DNA from: Capitulum mitella
Lineage: Eukaryota > Arthropoda > Thecostraca > Pollicipedomorpha > Pollicipedidae
Assembly (NCBI GenBank): GCA_030062745.1
Contig: CP099850.1
Location: 5,642,001-5,706,000, forward strand
Length of the DNA: 64,000 nt
Direction: 5' to 3'
Shown: positions 48,884 through 60,144 of the stretch, piece after piece
Position numbering within the stretch: position 1 is the first letter of the stretch
Layout: every line of letters begins with the position of its first letter
Translations under genes and position numbers: made by a program
Notes under the pieces: model-generated
The model's input: only the letters and a program-made list of their open reading frames with translations
Databases searched by the model: none
Told to the model about the DNA's origin: nothing

Positions 48884-50876
48884 CCGTTTTTGTACACTCC
48901 AACCGTCTTGCAGTGCGACAAAACTGAGACCGTTGCCAACCGAGAAACTGTTGCAAAGCGTCGGCGCTTAAAAGCGACTAATATGCTTCCCGTTACGACG
49001 TCATAGTTCGCTACCATGGCAACGTAGAGCATTTTTCGCAATGAAATTCGGAAAGGATGCCCAGAATGAACACCAGGTTTCAGACGGATGAAGCAAACCG
49101 TTCGGAAGTTGCCCTCGGGTAACTCATGAGGGGGTTGCATCAACCCCCCCCCCTACACGGCGATGGTTAAGGCATTTAGGTGTCCTGCGTTTGCGGTGAC
49201 CGACTTTCCTTCATGAACAGTAAGGTTTTAATTAGATTTCAGTAAAGTCAGTTTGGCAGATTCAATCAGTTCAGCAAAATAAACCAGCGAAACGCCACCG
49301 TGCTGTCCTGCTTATTTCCCACGGGACCTGTCACCGGCGGTGACTGGTGACGGTCCTAATCTCATATATTCGGTCTGAATGTCCGAGGCAGAACCCTGAG
49401 GGACAAGTTACGTTTCTTCGCGTTTGATCTGTTGCCTACGTAAACTTGACCGGAATGATTCTTCAGAGTGACGTTGGCGATCGGAGCCCCTGTTAAGCCG
49501 GGTTTTTGGCATTCCACATCTCTTGATCATTTGTCACTGGTAGTGTAGTCCCACGTAACAGGGGATGGACGAAACGAACTGCATTACCGGCGCAAGTTTT
49601 TTGTGGCGGAAGCTCATTGTGCCATGAAGGAAACCACAGGACCATGTCATCATGGACCTCTACTGGACGGCTGACTCGCCTGCCAAACATCAACATCCAA
49701 AGTGGCTCCAGCCTGATTTGCAGGGATGATGAAACCAATCGTCTCCCTAGTGAGCAGCAGTTTACGGTAGTTGCCGAACTATGCCGAGCAACATGCCACA
49801 CATGCCCACGCTGATCGGTGGAGAGCGGTCTGCTCCAGCTGCTCTGTGGCTCGGGAAGACATAAACACCGGTTACGCTCTTCAAAGGCACGGCCTTGGCG
49901 GTCCAGTGGTCGGCTTTCGTTAGCACCTAGTGTGCTGTTCGGTCGCGGTGTAGTCATGTTCCGCACCTCAGCTGGCGTGTTGACGGCCATTTCGCCGTTT
50001 GATTCTCCGCGAGGCTGGTGAACCGAGTCAGCTCTGGCGAAAACGTTGCCTGCCAGGGTGTTTCAGTTCGTGGGACCGTTCTCCGCTTCCCCTGCGACAG
50101 GTATTCCGGCGCAGACCAGCGCAGTTCGGCTGGGGCTGCGGAACCAGAAAGCCTTTTCCTTATATGGCGTAGTAAACTGACTGCCCCGATCTAAAATGTT
50201 GCACGCTGCCTAAAACTACAATTATACTGAATTTTTAATTCGTAATGTTTCTTTTATAATGAGGGTTTAAGGATACCGTCGGTACAAGGCTGCAATTTAG
50301 AGTACGTTTTTCTTTTAGGCCGGAAGCCCATGGTTTTTTGCTGTAAACATTGAATTCATTGCATAGCGTGATAAAGTTGAAACTATCTACAACGCTGTCA
50401 CGTTTACCAAAATGCCACAGTTCTGCCTGAGCATGAGTTCGTTAAGTTTCATTCAAGTTCTGGAAAAAAGTGAAGCCTGACTGAAAACTGACAGAAGTGT
50501 TAGCTGCATAGCAAATTTGCTGCAGTTCACAGGAGCGTCCTATTAGCAGAGACGAGTAGCATTGGATTGCAGGACTGCAGGTTCTGGATTGCAATCCCCA
50601 TGTTTTAGAAAAAGACATCTGCTGACCAGGGTTTTCGAATATTTTGTATTGACATGAGCGACCCGAAAGTCACGATCTGGACACCGGTCACTACCCCCTG
50701 AGACGTGGGAGTCGTTCGAAACCATTTAACAGAAGGCATTGTGCGACGGTGCCAGCCACGTTCGGTCTAGTGCCCGAGATAAATCCCACTTATAAATCCT
50801 TTATAAATGGGATATATGTGTTTATGTATATATATATATATGCATATATAAAGAAATTAACCCCTCACCATAACTG

Positions 50877-50960
50877 AAATGGTAAAGGCGCCCGAACACG
50901 TTGCGATATTAGCAGTCGGGAGTCTGAAATACCGGGTTTTGAAACGGCCGGGTGACTATG
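50877..50960 (+). mobile_element. tRNA-like SINE relic
   Basis: An A-box-like GAAATGGTAAAGGCGCC and, about 45 bases later, a B-box-like GGGTTTTGAAACGGCC are spaced as in a tRNA gene. A (TA)-rich stretch at 50,826-50,850 lies just before it. No body shared with the other SINEs was recognised. Confidence 0.35.
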
Positions 50961-52344
50961 TGGAAACAGAGCTGACCAGGGCGAACTCAGTGAGTTGGTC
51001 CTCATTACGGTCGAGGACTTCAGCATGGGCAGCACCCGAGACAATATCGACTAGGCCACTAGACGACCACAAATTCCGAAACGACGCGACGTCGGCGCTA
51101 TTGCCACTGATACGTCTTGGCCGTACCAGCTCGAGCTGTGATTTACAAAGGATCACATCTGGCGCTGAGTTGATTATTATTACTATTATTATCCTTGGTG
51201 ACTGACTTTTACTGATGACCCACATGTGCCTTGAATATCACACAACATGGCTTTCCTTTACGAGTCATAGTACCTCAAATGCAACTAGTCTGCTACAGAC
51301 GTAGACGGCAAGTTACATCAGCTTTTATTTACGGTGAACAGATTATCACTGCTGGCACCTACACCACACACATCGTGACACGTGAGACATTAAGACTGGC
51401 AGACGGGAGGACTGCGTTAGTACGTGTGGTCTCTGGACCGTAACTACTTTTTCCTGCCCGACGTCTCTTGCGCAGAGTAGCCGCGACGGGCGTCCGAAGC
51501 ACTCGTATTCTCAAGCGTTGCTGTTTTCCGAGAACACTCGTGACGCTTAGATTTGAATGGTGGCTGCGGCTGGATTTCGGCATTCCGGGGAAGCTACAAC
51601 TCTTGGATTTCTGGAAGTGAAGGCTCTGAGGGAACCGTGCGAATCGTGATCACTGGCGGATCGGGGAGAGCGGGGATGCATCTCGGCCATGCCCCCAACC
51701 GCAGTTGGGGGGAATAGGCATTTGCCTCCCCCAAAACGCATGGCTTTTACTACACAGCCAGAGCTTGAAGTCACTCGACACTCAGAACCCACGGCCAGCG
51801 TCTTCTCGTCTTCTCCAGCGACCCGCTCCCCCCGGTCGCTGACCTACCAGCCACACCCAGCAAATTCTTGTTTACCCCCCTCCCCAAACCGAGCCACTGG
51901 ATCAGCCCCTGGTCGTGATCTGTTCCATTTCCCGTACTTAAGTGATCAGCATGAGCTGCGCATCTCTGGGCAGATGGGCCACCGCACCAGATTGGGCCTG
52001 CTTAGCCAGCGCTGTGAGCTTGTGAGTGGTAGTGTGCGCAGGTCGGCAGTTCTGCTCGTTGGCTGGTGGGTCAATGTCGTGACGATTAGGTCATCTGGAC
52101 TGGACTCATGGTTCAATCGTCACATTTCGATGTCATGCATGTTTCGTGCCAGCCAGCTCCTCCGCCGTTGTAGCGACAGCGGCGCCGGCCGTGGAGGAGC
52201 CGCTGCTAGCGCTGCACGTTGAGGCGCCATCGGCCAGTGCCTGAAGCAGTGGCGGGGAGGAATCACATCGCCTGCACCGGACGTGGGGGCACCGTTGTCG
52301 GTACTTGACAGTACTGAAGATGAATGATACACTGCATGACAGGA

Positions 52345-52525
52345 CGAACCAGACGGAACCGGACCAGACTGGGCCACACTGGGCCAGACCAGCACAGACC
52401 AGACAACCAAGCAGTCTGGTTGGGAGACAGAGGCTACCAGGATGGGGAAGATGGGGTAGAACAGGATCAGGCCAACAAGAACATACCAGAACAGACCAGA
52501 CCAGACCGGACCAAACCAGTTCGGT
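52345..52525. repeat. Tandem repeat of ACCAGACC-type words
   Basis: Degenerate 5-10 bp words (ACCAGA, GGGCCAGACC, ACCAGACCGG) recur at both ends of this stretch with a less repetitive middle. The open + frames across it are repeat-derived. Confidence 0.7.
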
Positions 52526-52667
52526 CTATCTTGTCTTGATCAACGTATGATCAGTGAACTTTGAATAAGTTTGGATAGGCATCAGGTAATGTCTGGAAAA
52601 AGCGAACAAAAATTGCCACGAAAAAACGAGCAAAAATTGCAATATAGGGGTAGCACATTCCACCACT

Positions 52668-52715
52668 CCAGGCAGCATTTGACATTAGCCCTGCTGCAGT
52701 GCATGGGAAGAAACA
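52668..52715 (+). repeat. Dispersed repeat fragment (GCGCTGCATGGAAAG family)
   Basis: Reads GGCAGCATTTGACATTAG, then CCCTGCTGCAGTGCATGG, then GAAGAAAC. This parallels the minus strand of 13,640-13,775. Confidence 0.5.
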
Positions 52716-52947
52716 AGGTAAAAGTCGTGTTCGCCCTCCCCCCCATCTCCACAGAGGTTCCACTGCTACTGCGGGACATACAATATTGGCAATGATGTTG
52801 GAGATGATAACATTTGTCACAGCACAATCTGATTAGCTAAAATGCAGCGTGGTCAAAAAAAATATATTTTCGGAAGCACAATTATGCATGGCATACTGAC
52901 AAGACATACTGTGTTCGCAAGCACAGAAACATAATCAGGCCTGCTTG

Positions 52948-54163
52948 TTAACCCTATTCCCGGAGGGCTAGACGGTGTGGCCGATTCCCGGCAGGGGGGC
53001 AGATTCGGCCCCCCCCCTGACATCTCAAGAACTACTTGTTCGATTTCATTGCAACAAATGGCGATCGATTTGCCGTGACGCGAACTACATTTTTATAAAA
53101 AGAAATTTTCAAAATTTTGAAATTTGTGGATACAGGGTGGAAAAAATGTCAAAATGGGGGGTACTTTTGGACTTCTTATAACTCCCTTGTTTATGGACCG
53201 ATTTCGATGAAACTGGCATGAATCGATAGAACATGAATAGGGCTTTTACCATGGGTCCGCAAATCTGAAATTTTGAGAAAATTCATGGGCGTTCACAGGG
53301 TGTCAAAAATAGGAGGATTAGTTTTCCAACAAGTGAATCAAAAAAATAGGCAAACATCCTTTTTTGGCTTCTCATAGTCATGTTATGCTAAATAAGTACA
53401 AATCGCATTACAATGTTTGTATAATGTTAGCATAGGCGGTGCCAGGGACATGAAAAAGGGGGAACTGTCATGGTCACACGTTTCTCAGATCAACTTGTGA
53501 CCTTTGACCTTAAAAGACCTCCAGTGACCTTGAGGTCACTTGGAATGATCTCGTGTGCATTTAATATTATCTGTAAACGTTTTCAATCATTTGAATTCAC
53601 TCTATTTCAAAAATTTCATTTTACGGCTATTGCGATATAGGGTACGCGCACTAACATTTTAGGTCATAGCTCCTTGACCCGACCTGATATCAAGCTGAAA
53701 CTTGGTACACAAGTAGAAGGCACCCTTCTACGTCACATATTTTCCGAGTTTGGCATTTAAAGAAACGGCACCGAAATTATTGCGAAAAAAACAAATTTTG
53801 ACTTTTTACCTTGACCTGACCTTGTAAAATGACCTCAGATAAACAAAATTGCGTCTGCACATTGCCCAACTATTTAGCTATACATCCATATAAAGTTTTA
53901 AGTTCTATCTTAAAAACTCTGTTTTTGGCAGACATTTTCCTTTTGCCCTGAACATGGCCAAAAATGGCATGAGGTGCCTCCCAAAAACGTCGCCTGGCTC
54001 CGCCCCTGAGCAAAATAGAATTGTGAAATTTTGTCACAATACGTAGAAAGAATAGCTAGGAAAATTCGCCAAGTTTCGTGGAGCCGCGTTAAAAAGCCTG
54101 GAATTGGCAAGCAAAAAACCCGAGGGGGGCGGATTCCGCCCCCCCTGCCGGGAATAGGGTTAA
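52948..54163 (-). mobile_element. piggyBac-type MITE, copy 2, inverted, within intron 2
   Basis: The element 52,952-54,159 (1,208 bp) lies between TTAA at 52,948-52,951 and TTAA at 54,160-54,163, with ends CCCTATTCCCGG and CCGGGAATAGGG. It is the reverse complement of the copies at 5.4 and 58.9 kb. The GGATTCCGCC palindrome block is here at the right end (54,131), and the doubled TIR-like motif GATTCCCGGC is at the left (52,983). It has no transposase. It lies antisense to the host gene in its large intron. Confidence 0.85.
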
Positions 54164-55870
54164 GTTGCCATCTGAGTCTGGCATTTTTGCTGCCTGTGAA
54201 GATAAATCAGTAATATTTCACACAAAAATCGTTAAAGGATACAGTCTGAAGACATACAAAGCAGCAGATATTGGTTCTGGACTCAACATTATCCAGGCAA
54301 TCATATCAGGTTTCAGACAAATTATTACGCTAGAACACCAACACATTTCTGGATAGATAATTCAGCAATTTAGAACAATAATTCTCAAAACGTCTTCCCA
54401 ACTATTCGCATGTAGCATTTCACGCAAGCATTCTTTTTAATAACTGCAGTTAAACCTAAAGTATTTACCTAGTTTGAAGAACACACCCCGATAAGAACTT
54501 AAATAATGTCTGGCGTCAGCGGAATATCAGCAAATACATGAGTCGCTATCCGTTCCAGTGCGGGCATCTACGACCTCGTACCACAACGGTCAGACCACCA
54601 GGATTACACGGAACCCTTGCACACAACGACGCAAGGGTTGCATCGTTCCAAGGATTTCCGTCCTTATTGCGCCATAATTGGATGCAGTGGTTTCTTGGTC
54701 CGCAGCCCCAGCCCGTAGTTCACGGCAAACTTGCTGCGCGTTTCAGACCGTCTAATGTGCTGTAATGACAACGTGAAAATAAAATAATATAATAAAAAAT
54801 AAAAATATTACAATAAAGTAATAAAATAAAATACGGTAAGTCTGCAGGATCTGCCATGCCATGATTCATGATTTCCTGCACGATTACTCTGGCCACTTGC
54901 ACAGATGACGATGAATAACACAACGTAACACAACGCTTCACAATTTTCGCCGATCTTTCTTCTCATCTGCCGAGTGCCAAGTCTTCTTCCTCAACCATCT
55001 TCTCATCTGTGAACACCGTATCATTCGGCTTCAAAGCTGACCCCCAGCGTGACGGCCAGCCGCCATGGTCCTTGCCCCAGGCAATTGCAAACAACTGCAG
55101 CTGGCCCGCGGATGTCCGTATCCTCCCCCCCGGGGGGCAATCATTAAACGCCTGGCCATTTTGAGCGCGGACAGGCCGCGTCAGCCGAATTTGACGCGAG
55201 CCCCCTGATTTATCGTCGTCCGCGCCGACCTAATCTCGACGATTTGTTCCGCGAGCCGCGGCGGATGACGATGAAGTGGCCGACGGGCCTCCAGTCGACA
55301 GCCGGCCATTGTGACGACGGCTTCAGTAGCGATTCGGCGCCCGCCAAGTTCAGAGGCTCGGCCGATCCGTGGTGATGGCTAGGAGCCAAAGAGCACGACC
55401 GTTGTAAGGTGCTGTCCTTGTCCAAACAGTAAAGCGGACCCGACATCCAAGTGTCATGTTTTTGCGCAAGCCCTCATTGAGGCTCGTATAGAGCCTTGCC
55501 CATAACTCCCATGGTTCCCGTGGCTTTTGTCTGTCCGGAATTTTGGCAATGGTCCCGCGCCAAACCTTCAGAGCTCGTAATAATGGGAACTGAATTAAGC
55601 AGTGGTCACGCTGAATTATCCACGCACGGAGTTCAGAAAATGGAGTTCCCTTCAGCTTCCTTGCTGTAACAAATACGGGGAACGTCTGCGGTAGCACACA
55701 AAGATCGCTCCGTCACCCAGGGCCCATGGAACGTCGTCTGCGACCGCGGCCTTCTTCATGTAATCATGTCCACCACCCCCCAGGCGTCATCGTGGCGTCA
55801 GGCGCTTACCGCACGCGTCCGTTTCACAATGCCCGCTGACCGCCACATGCTCCCGTTACGTCACTGGCGT

Positions 55871-55962
55871 CATTTCGCCGTCCCCCGCGACAACCGGAGG
55901 CAGAGGTAGCGACGAGAAATGACCCTGGCAGTCGAGAGGGTCGGAAAACAACCCAACGACCA
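55871..55962 (+). mobile_element. SINE family A tail, copy 3, just upstream of exon 3
   Basis: Contains TTTCGCCGTCCCCCGCGACA, GAAATGACCCTGGCAGTCGA and GGAAAACAACCCAACGAC, matching 38,373-38,470 and, inverted, 17,295-17,446. It ends about 26 bp before the exon 3 acceptor, so the branch-point region of intron 2 may be SINE-derived. Confidence 0.65.
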
Positions 55963-55988
55963 CCTTCATCGCGACCTCTGACCGCCAG

Positions 55989-56153
55989 ATGTTCGACGAA
56001 CGCCACGTGCGAGCCCGACCGGTTCAGCGCGCCGTGCAGGGTGCCGAACGTCACCATCAACCCGGCGGCGTGGACGCCGGCCAGCTACCACATGGACCTG
56101 GAGGCGGAGGCTCGCGGTGTCATGGACATCGGCCGCTTGGGCCCGTCTGTCAG
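55989..56153 (+). CDS. Exon 3: continuation of the binding-protein-like ectodomain
   Basis: A 165-bp exon with acceptor GACCGCCAG before 55,989 and donor CAG followed by GTCTGTG at 56,154. It begins with the one base needed to complete the glycine codon left open by exon 2. Of its 54 complete codons 50 end in G or C. The peptide has CSTNATC, SAPCRVPNVTINPAAW and ARGVMDIGRLGPSVR. Two N-glycosylation sequons (NAT, NVT) and closely spaced cysteines fit an extracellular position. The NVTINPAAW and VMDIGRLGP pattern resembles a strand and ligand-lobe region of OpuAC-like binding domains (family memory). It ends after two bases of an Arg/Ser codon, so another phase-2 exon must follow. I found none before 64,000. 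Confidence 0.85.
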
Positions 56154-56280
56154 GTCTGTGTGATAAACGCTTGGGCAAGGTCTGTTGCTCAGATTCTGAG
56201 TAAAGGGAATGCTCCACCTTCACGCGTGTCTTGAACTAAGAAAGCCAGGCTATATTACACAGTCTTAGAAACCAATATGC

Positions 56281-56750
56281 AACATGCACACGGGTGTCGT
56301 TTTGTGCAAACCATATGATTTTGGGAGATATGGTATCACTCTTTTGCTTGAAATTCCTGATTCTTGGTCCTTTTTTATTCCATGCACCTTCCTACGTGCA
56401 TTTGTGATCGAATATTTAAAAAAAAGAGAACATTGGTATGGCTTGGCCACTACCTGGCCTGCAGAAAACGACACGCCTGATGACTGCGCCGGTGATGCTT
56501 GCCACTTAACCACAAAACCTTCCATTTTTCCTTTTCTAAACGTTTTATATAATTTTATGCCGTATTCTGCGCTTTCTGACCATCTGCCATCTATTGCTGT
56601 CAGTATTTCCGTAATTATTGGCTGTTTCCCGTCTTGAAACTGGCAGAAATATTGGGCGCCCAAAATCACCTTTGGGAGGCCAAGATGCGTGTTTAGGGAA
56701 GGGGGTGTGACCTCCACGAAAGAGTAGAAATCGACACCCCTGAATAAGCG
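56281..56750 (+). mobile_element. hAT-type MITE, TIR family CAGGGGTGTCGATTT (copy 2), with a long minus-strand frame
   Basis: Ends at 56,289 (CACGGGTGTCGTTTTG) and 56,742 (CAGGGGTGTCGATTTC in reverse complement). Flanking octamers AACATGCA and AATAAGCG match at 5 of 8. The interior aligns in reverse with 39,519-39,946. The minus strand is open for 150 codons from 56,717 to 56,265, reading through the left end. That frame includes FCQFQDGKQPIITEIL and IDGRWSESAEYGIKLY, which look more protein-like than usual for a MITE. It sits in the intron after exon 3 of the split gene. Confidence 0.65.
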
Positions 56751-57365
56751 TGATGTCTCTTCTCCACATAAAAAGGGTCGGCGCGACTGCCGATGGTTTT
56801 CCCGTGTGTCCTATTCAACCGTGTCCCATTTTCAGTATTCGCACTTTTGTGACGTGACGAGCGCGCGGGTGCTGGTCCGTGTTGCGCGAGCGTCATATTG
56901 GCGGACTCCTACAGAAACTAGTCTTGAATTAATTCCATTGTCTTAGGAGTTGTTATTTTTACATATATCTAGTCCAAATATGTCCAAGTGGGTGACGTTA
57001 GGACCAGAGCCCATACGGGGCCAATCTTGTTGCTGAATCCTTGTCTGATGTCTGACAGACAGAATGCTGAAAGTCCCGCCACACAAACGCTCTCAGATAC
57101 TGAATAATTTGGCGTCACTTTATAGGCGCTTTCAAGAAAAAAATGATTATTAAAGTAAAGCCGATGAAAAGTCGACCAAGGAGGAAAATTTTCTTTAACT
57201 CTGACGCGAAAATGAAGATGCTACTCGTTGCGTTGACTCAGCGCCTTCGTGGCTTCCTGAGATCATTTGAATGTATGCAAGAGCAACGAAAAAGGCTAAA
57301 ATATCGAACTTTCAAAAGCAGATATCTTCAAAACGCTGAGGCCAGATCAAGCGAGTACATGAATT

Positions 57366-57431
57366 TGAGAGAGAGAGGGGGGACAGAGAGGGAGGGAGAG
57401 AGGGGGGGAGAAAGAAAGAGGGAGAGGGAGA

Positions 57432-57482
<51 letters not shown>
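57366..57482. repeat. Purine (GA)n / (GAAA)n tract
   Basis: Nearly pure A/G on the + strand, with GAGAGA, AAAGAAAG and GAGAGA blocks in sequence. Confidence 0.95.
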
Positions 57483-57486
<4 letters not shown>

Positions 57487-57731
57487 TGCGCCACACGCAG
57501 ACGGACTTTGATAGCACCATCTGAGCCAAGCACATGGGCGGAAGTCACAGGCATCGCACAGATTAATAACAGCTTATTCGTCCCGGCATCACGCTCTGTT
57601 TCAGCTCTGGCTGTTGCTACTGTTCGAGATCAATCCCGGAAGCTGCCAGCGCTGTTGGAGTTAGACAGGCGTTGCTTTTGCTGTAGCGGAACAAACGTGC
57701 GACATTATTTCATGTTGAACCTGCAGCTTCC

Positions 57732-57758
57732 AGCTACTTGCAGCAGCTGCAAGTAGCT
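57732..57758. repeat. 12-bp hairpin
   Basis: AGCTACTTGCAG and its exact reverse complement flank a CAG loop. It overlaps the end of an unsupported short frame. Confidence 0.7.
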
Positions 57759-58689
57759 TGGTGGTCAAAACAGGCTGGCGTTTTGCGCCAAGGCGGCGTT
57801 GCTATGCCAGTTACATAGGCATGAGAAGTCTTAAGCGAAAACGAATTTAGCTCCCGCGGCGGTTAAGGAACGTTTCCCTGTGAACGCCCAGCGGGCATGC
57901 GACGAGAAGTGACGCGGTGATTTCAGCCCGCTGAGTGCTGCCGCAGCCTGAGTGGTGGGGACGTGTGGCCCGCGGCCCCCCGGGGCCGTCTGGCCAGAAT
58001 CACAGCCAATTCGTTCCTGCAGCCTTTTGTCGACCACCGAGGGGCGACTGAGCCCTGCATGTCACCAGTCTTACAGAGAGAGCGTGCCGTCTTTTTCCTT
58101 CCTTTTTGTCGCGTCATGACCGTGGCACGTATCGGTGGCTTGCATTTTTCACTCTGAATTTACTTTACAAAATCATCTGTCCCAAAAGGACGACAGGCTG
58201 TTGCGTGCGAGCTCTTGCCCCGTCCCTGCAGTACCCGGCGCGCTAATGACCTCCAGTTCCCGCGCTTGAGCACGGAGGCGGTCAGACGCCGCTTGCTGCA
58301 TGATGTTGCCAAACGGTAACACAAGCCTGCCTACTGATGGCCGCAAAGTAACGATGTCTGCTAGAAGGGAAATTATCTTTCTGGTAGAACAGTCGTGAAT
58401 GAAGTTCCGTATCCTTTGTGTAGTTTGGCTGTCTTAGTGAAGTCTAATTGTGTTCCCTGAGATAATCTGGCCTTGGCGCCGGTACTGTCTTTTTATGTGA
58501 GGGAACGCTGCAGTGATGGAGTGAGAAAAGTTTTCAACCTATGGATCAGGTTCAGGAGGTAGAGAAATGGGAAGCTCTAGAACTTGACGCCTACTTCGTT
58601 AAGCAAGGTTTATGAGCGTAGAACTGCCCGGTTTCCAAAAGTATCGGTTCTGAAGCAGTCTGACCTTTTGGATCGTCGATTAGTTTGAT

Positions 58690-58716
58690 TGGTTGGTTGG
58701 TTGGTTGGTTGGTTTT
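58690..58716. repeat. (GGTT)n microsatellite
   Basis: About six tandem GGTT units on the + strand. Confidence 0.9.
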
Positions 58717-58926
58717 GGGGCACGGATTATTAAAGATGACGACAGCGTGCTCCTTGCTGGACGTTCTTGTGCATGGTAGTCCCCGTTTCTAAATGCAGTC
58801 AATTTTATGTTGCATTTTGCTTTGGTGATCTAATCATGGCGGCTGTTCCTACGTCCGACACAAAAGATGAGAAACATGGAAAAGTCATTTTGCTCTTTGC
58901 CCATGAATCATACACTCACATTCTTC

Positions 58927-60144
58927 TTAACCCTATTCTCGGCAGGGAGGGGCTGAATCCGCCCCCCCTCGGGTTTTTTGCTTGCCAATTCTAGGCTTTT
59001 TAACGCAGCTTCACGAAACTTGGCGACTTTTCCTAGCTATTCTTTCTACGTACCGTGACAAAACCTCAAAATTCTATTTTGCTCAGGGGCGGAGCCAGGC
59101 AACGTTTTTGGGAGGCACCTCATGCCATTTTTGGCGATGTTAAGGGTAAAAGGAAAATGGCTGCCAAAAACAGAGTTTTTAAGATAGAACTTAAAACTTT
59201 ATATGGATGTATCGCTAAATAGTTGGGAAATGTGCAGATGTAGTTTTGTTTACCTGAAGTCATTTTACAAGGTCAGGTCAAGGTCAAAAGTCAAAATTTG
59301 TTTTTTTCGCAATAATTTTAGCGCCGTTTTTTTAAATGCCAAACCCGGAATCTGTATGACGAAGAAGGGTGCCTTCTACTTGTGTACCAAGTTTTAACCT
59401 GATATCGGGTCGGGTCACGGAGCTATGACCTAAAATGGCCGTGCGCGTACCCTATATCGCAATAGCCATAAAATCATTTTTTTGGAATAGAGTGAATTCA
59501 AATGATTGAAAACGTTTAAAGATAATATTAAATGCACAGGAGATCATTCCAAGTGACCCCAAGGTCACTGGAGGTCATTTAAGGTCAAAGGTCACAAATT
59601 GATCTGAGAAACGTGTGACCAGGACAGTTCCCCCTTTTTCATGTCCCTGGCACCGCCTATGCTAACATTATACAAACATTGTAATGCGATTTGTACTTCT
59701 TTAGTATAACATGACTAGCAGAAGCCAAAAAAGGGTGTTTGCCTCTTTTGTTCATCCAGTTGTTAGAAAACTAATCCCCCTATTTTTGAAACCCTGTGAA
59801 CGCCCATGAATTTTTTCAAAATTTCAGATTTGTGGACCCATGGTAAAAGCCCTATCCATAATCTCTCGATTCATGCCAGTTTCATCGAAATCGGTCCATA
59901 AACAATGGAGTTATAAGAAGTCCAAAAGCACCCCCCATTTTGACATTTTTGCCCCCCTGTATCCACAAATTTCAAAATTTTGAAAATTTCTTTTTATAAA
60001 AATGTAGTTCACGTCACGGCAAATCGATTTGCCGTTTGTTGCGACGAAATCGGACAAGTAGTTCTTGAGATCTCAGAGGGGGCCGAATCCACCCCCGCTG
60101 CCGGGAATAGGCGATACCGTCTAGCCCTCCGGGAATAGGGTTAA
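58927..60144 (+). mobile_element. piggyBac-type MITE, copy 3
   Basis: The element 58,931-60,140 (1,210 bp) lies between TTAA at 58,927-58,930 and TTAA at 60,141-60,144. Its left end is CCCTATTCTCGG (one change) and its right end CCGGGAATAGGG. It has the same orientation and internal order as copy 1, including the block GGGGCGGAGCCAGG near 59,083. It retains the doubled right-end motif (CCGGGAATAGG at about 60,102 and again at 60,130). It has no transposase. Confidence 0.85.

Larger units (their letters stand above)
47381..55988 (+). other. Intron 2 (8.6 kb), repeat-rich
   Basis: Bounded by GTGAGG and GACCGCCAG. Its contents are a (TA)n run (48,826-48,881), a tRNA-like SINE relic at about 50,877-50,960, an ACCAGACC-type tandem repeat (52,345-52,525), a dispersed repeat (52,668-52,715), a reversed piggyBac-type MITE (52,948-54,163), an A/T-rich AATAAAA tract (54,778-54,832) and a SINE tail (55,871-55,962). 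The stretches 49.2-50.8, 51.2-52.3 and 54.2-55.8 kb show nothing recognisable. A small unseen exon there cannot be excluded, although exons 2 and 3 already join in phase. Confidence 0.6.
56751..58926. other. No exon recognised; low-complexity tracts
   Basis: A purine-rich (GA)n/(GAAA)n tract fills 57,366-57,482 and creates Arg/Glu and, on the other strand, Ser/Leu frames. A (GGTT)n run of about six units lies at 58,690-58,716. If the split gene continues, its next exon should start with one base completing the codon left after 56,153. No such peptide was recognised here. Confidence 0.45.

Noticed and set aside
57312..57554. Ser/Leu-rich and Arg/Glu-rich ORFs
   Set aside because: They are products of the (GA)n/(GAAA)n purine tract.
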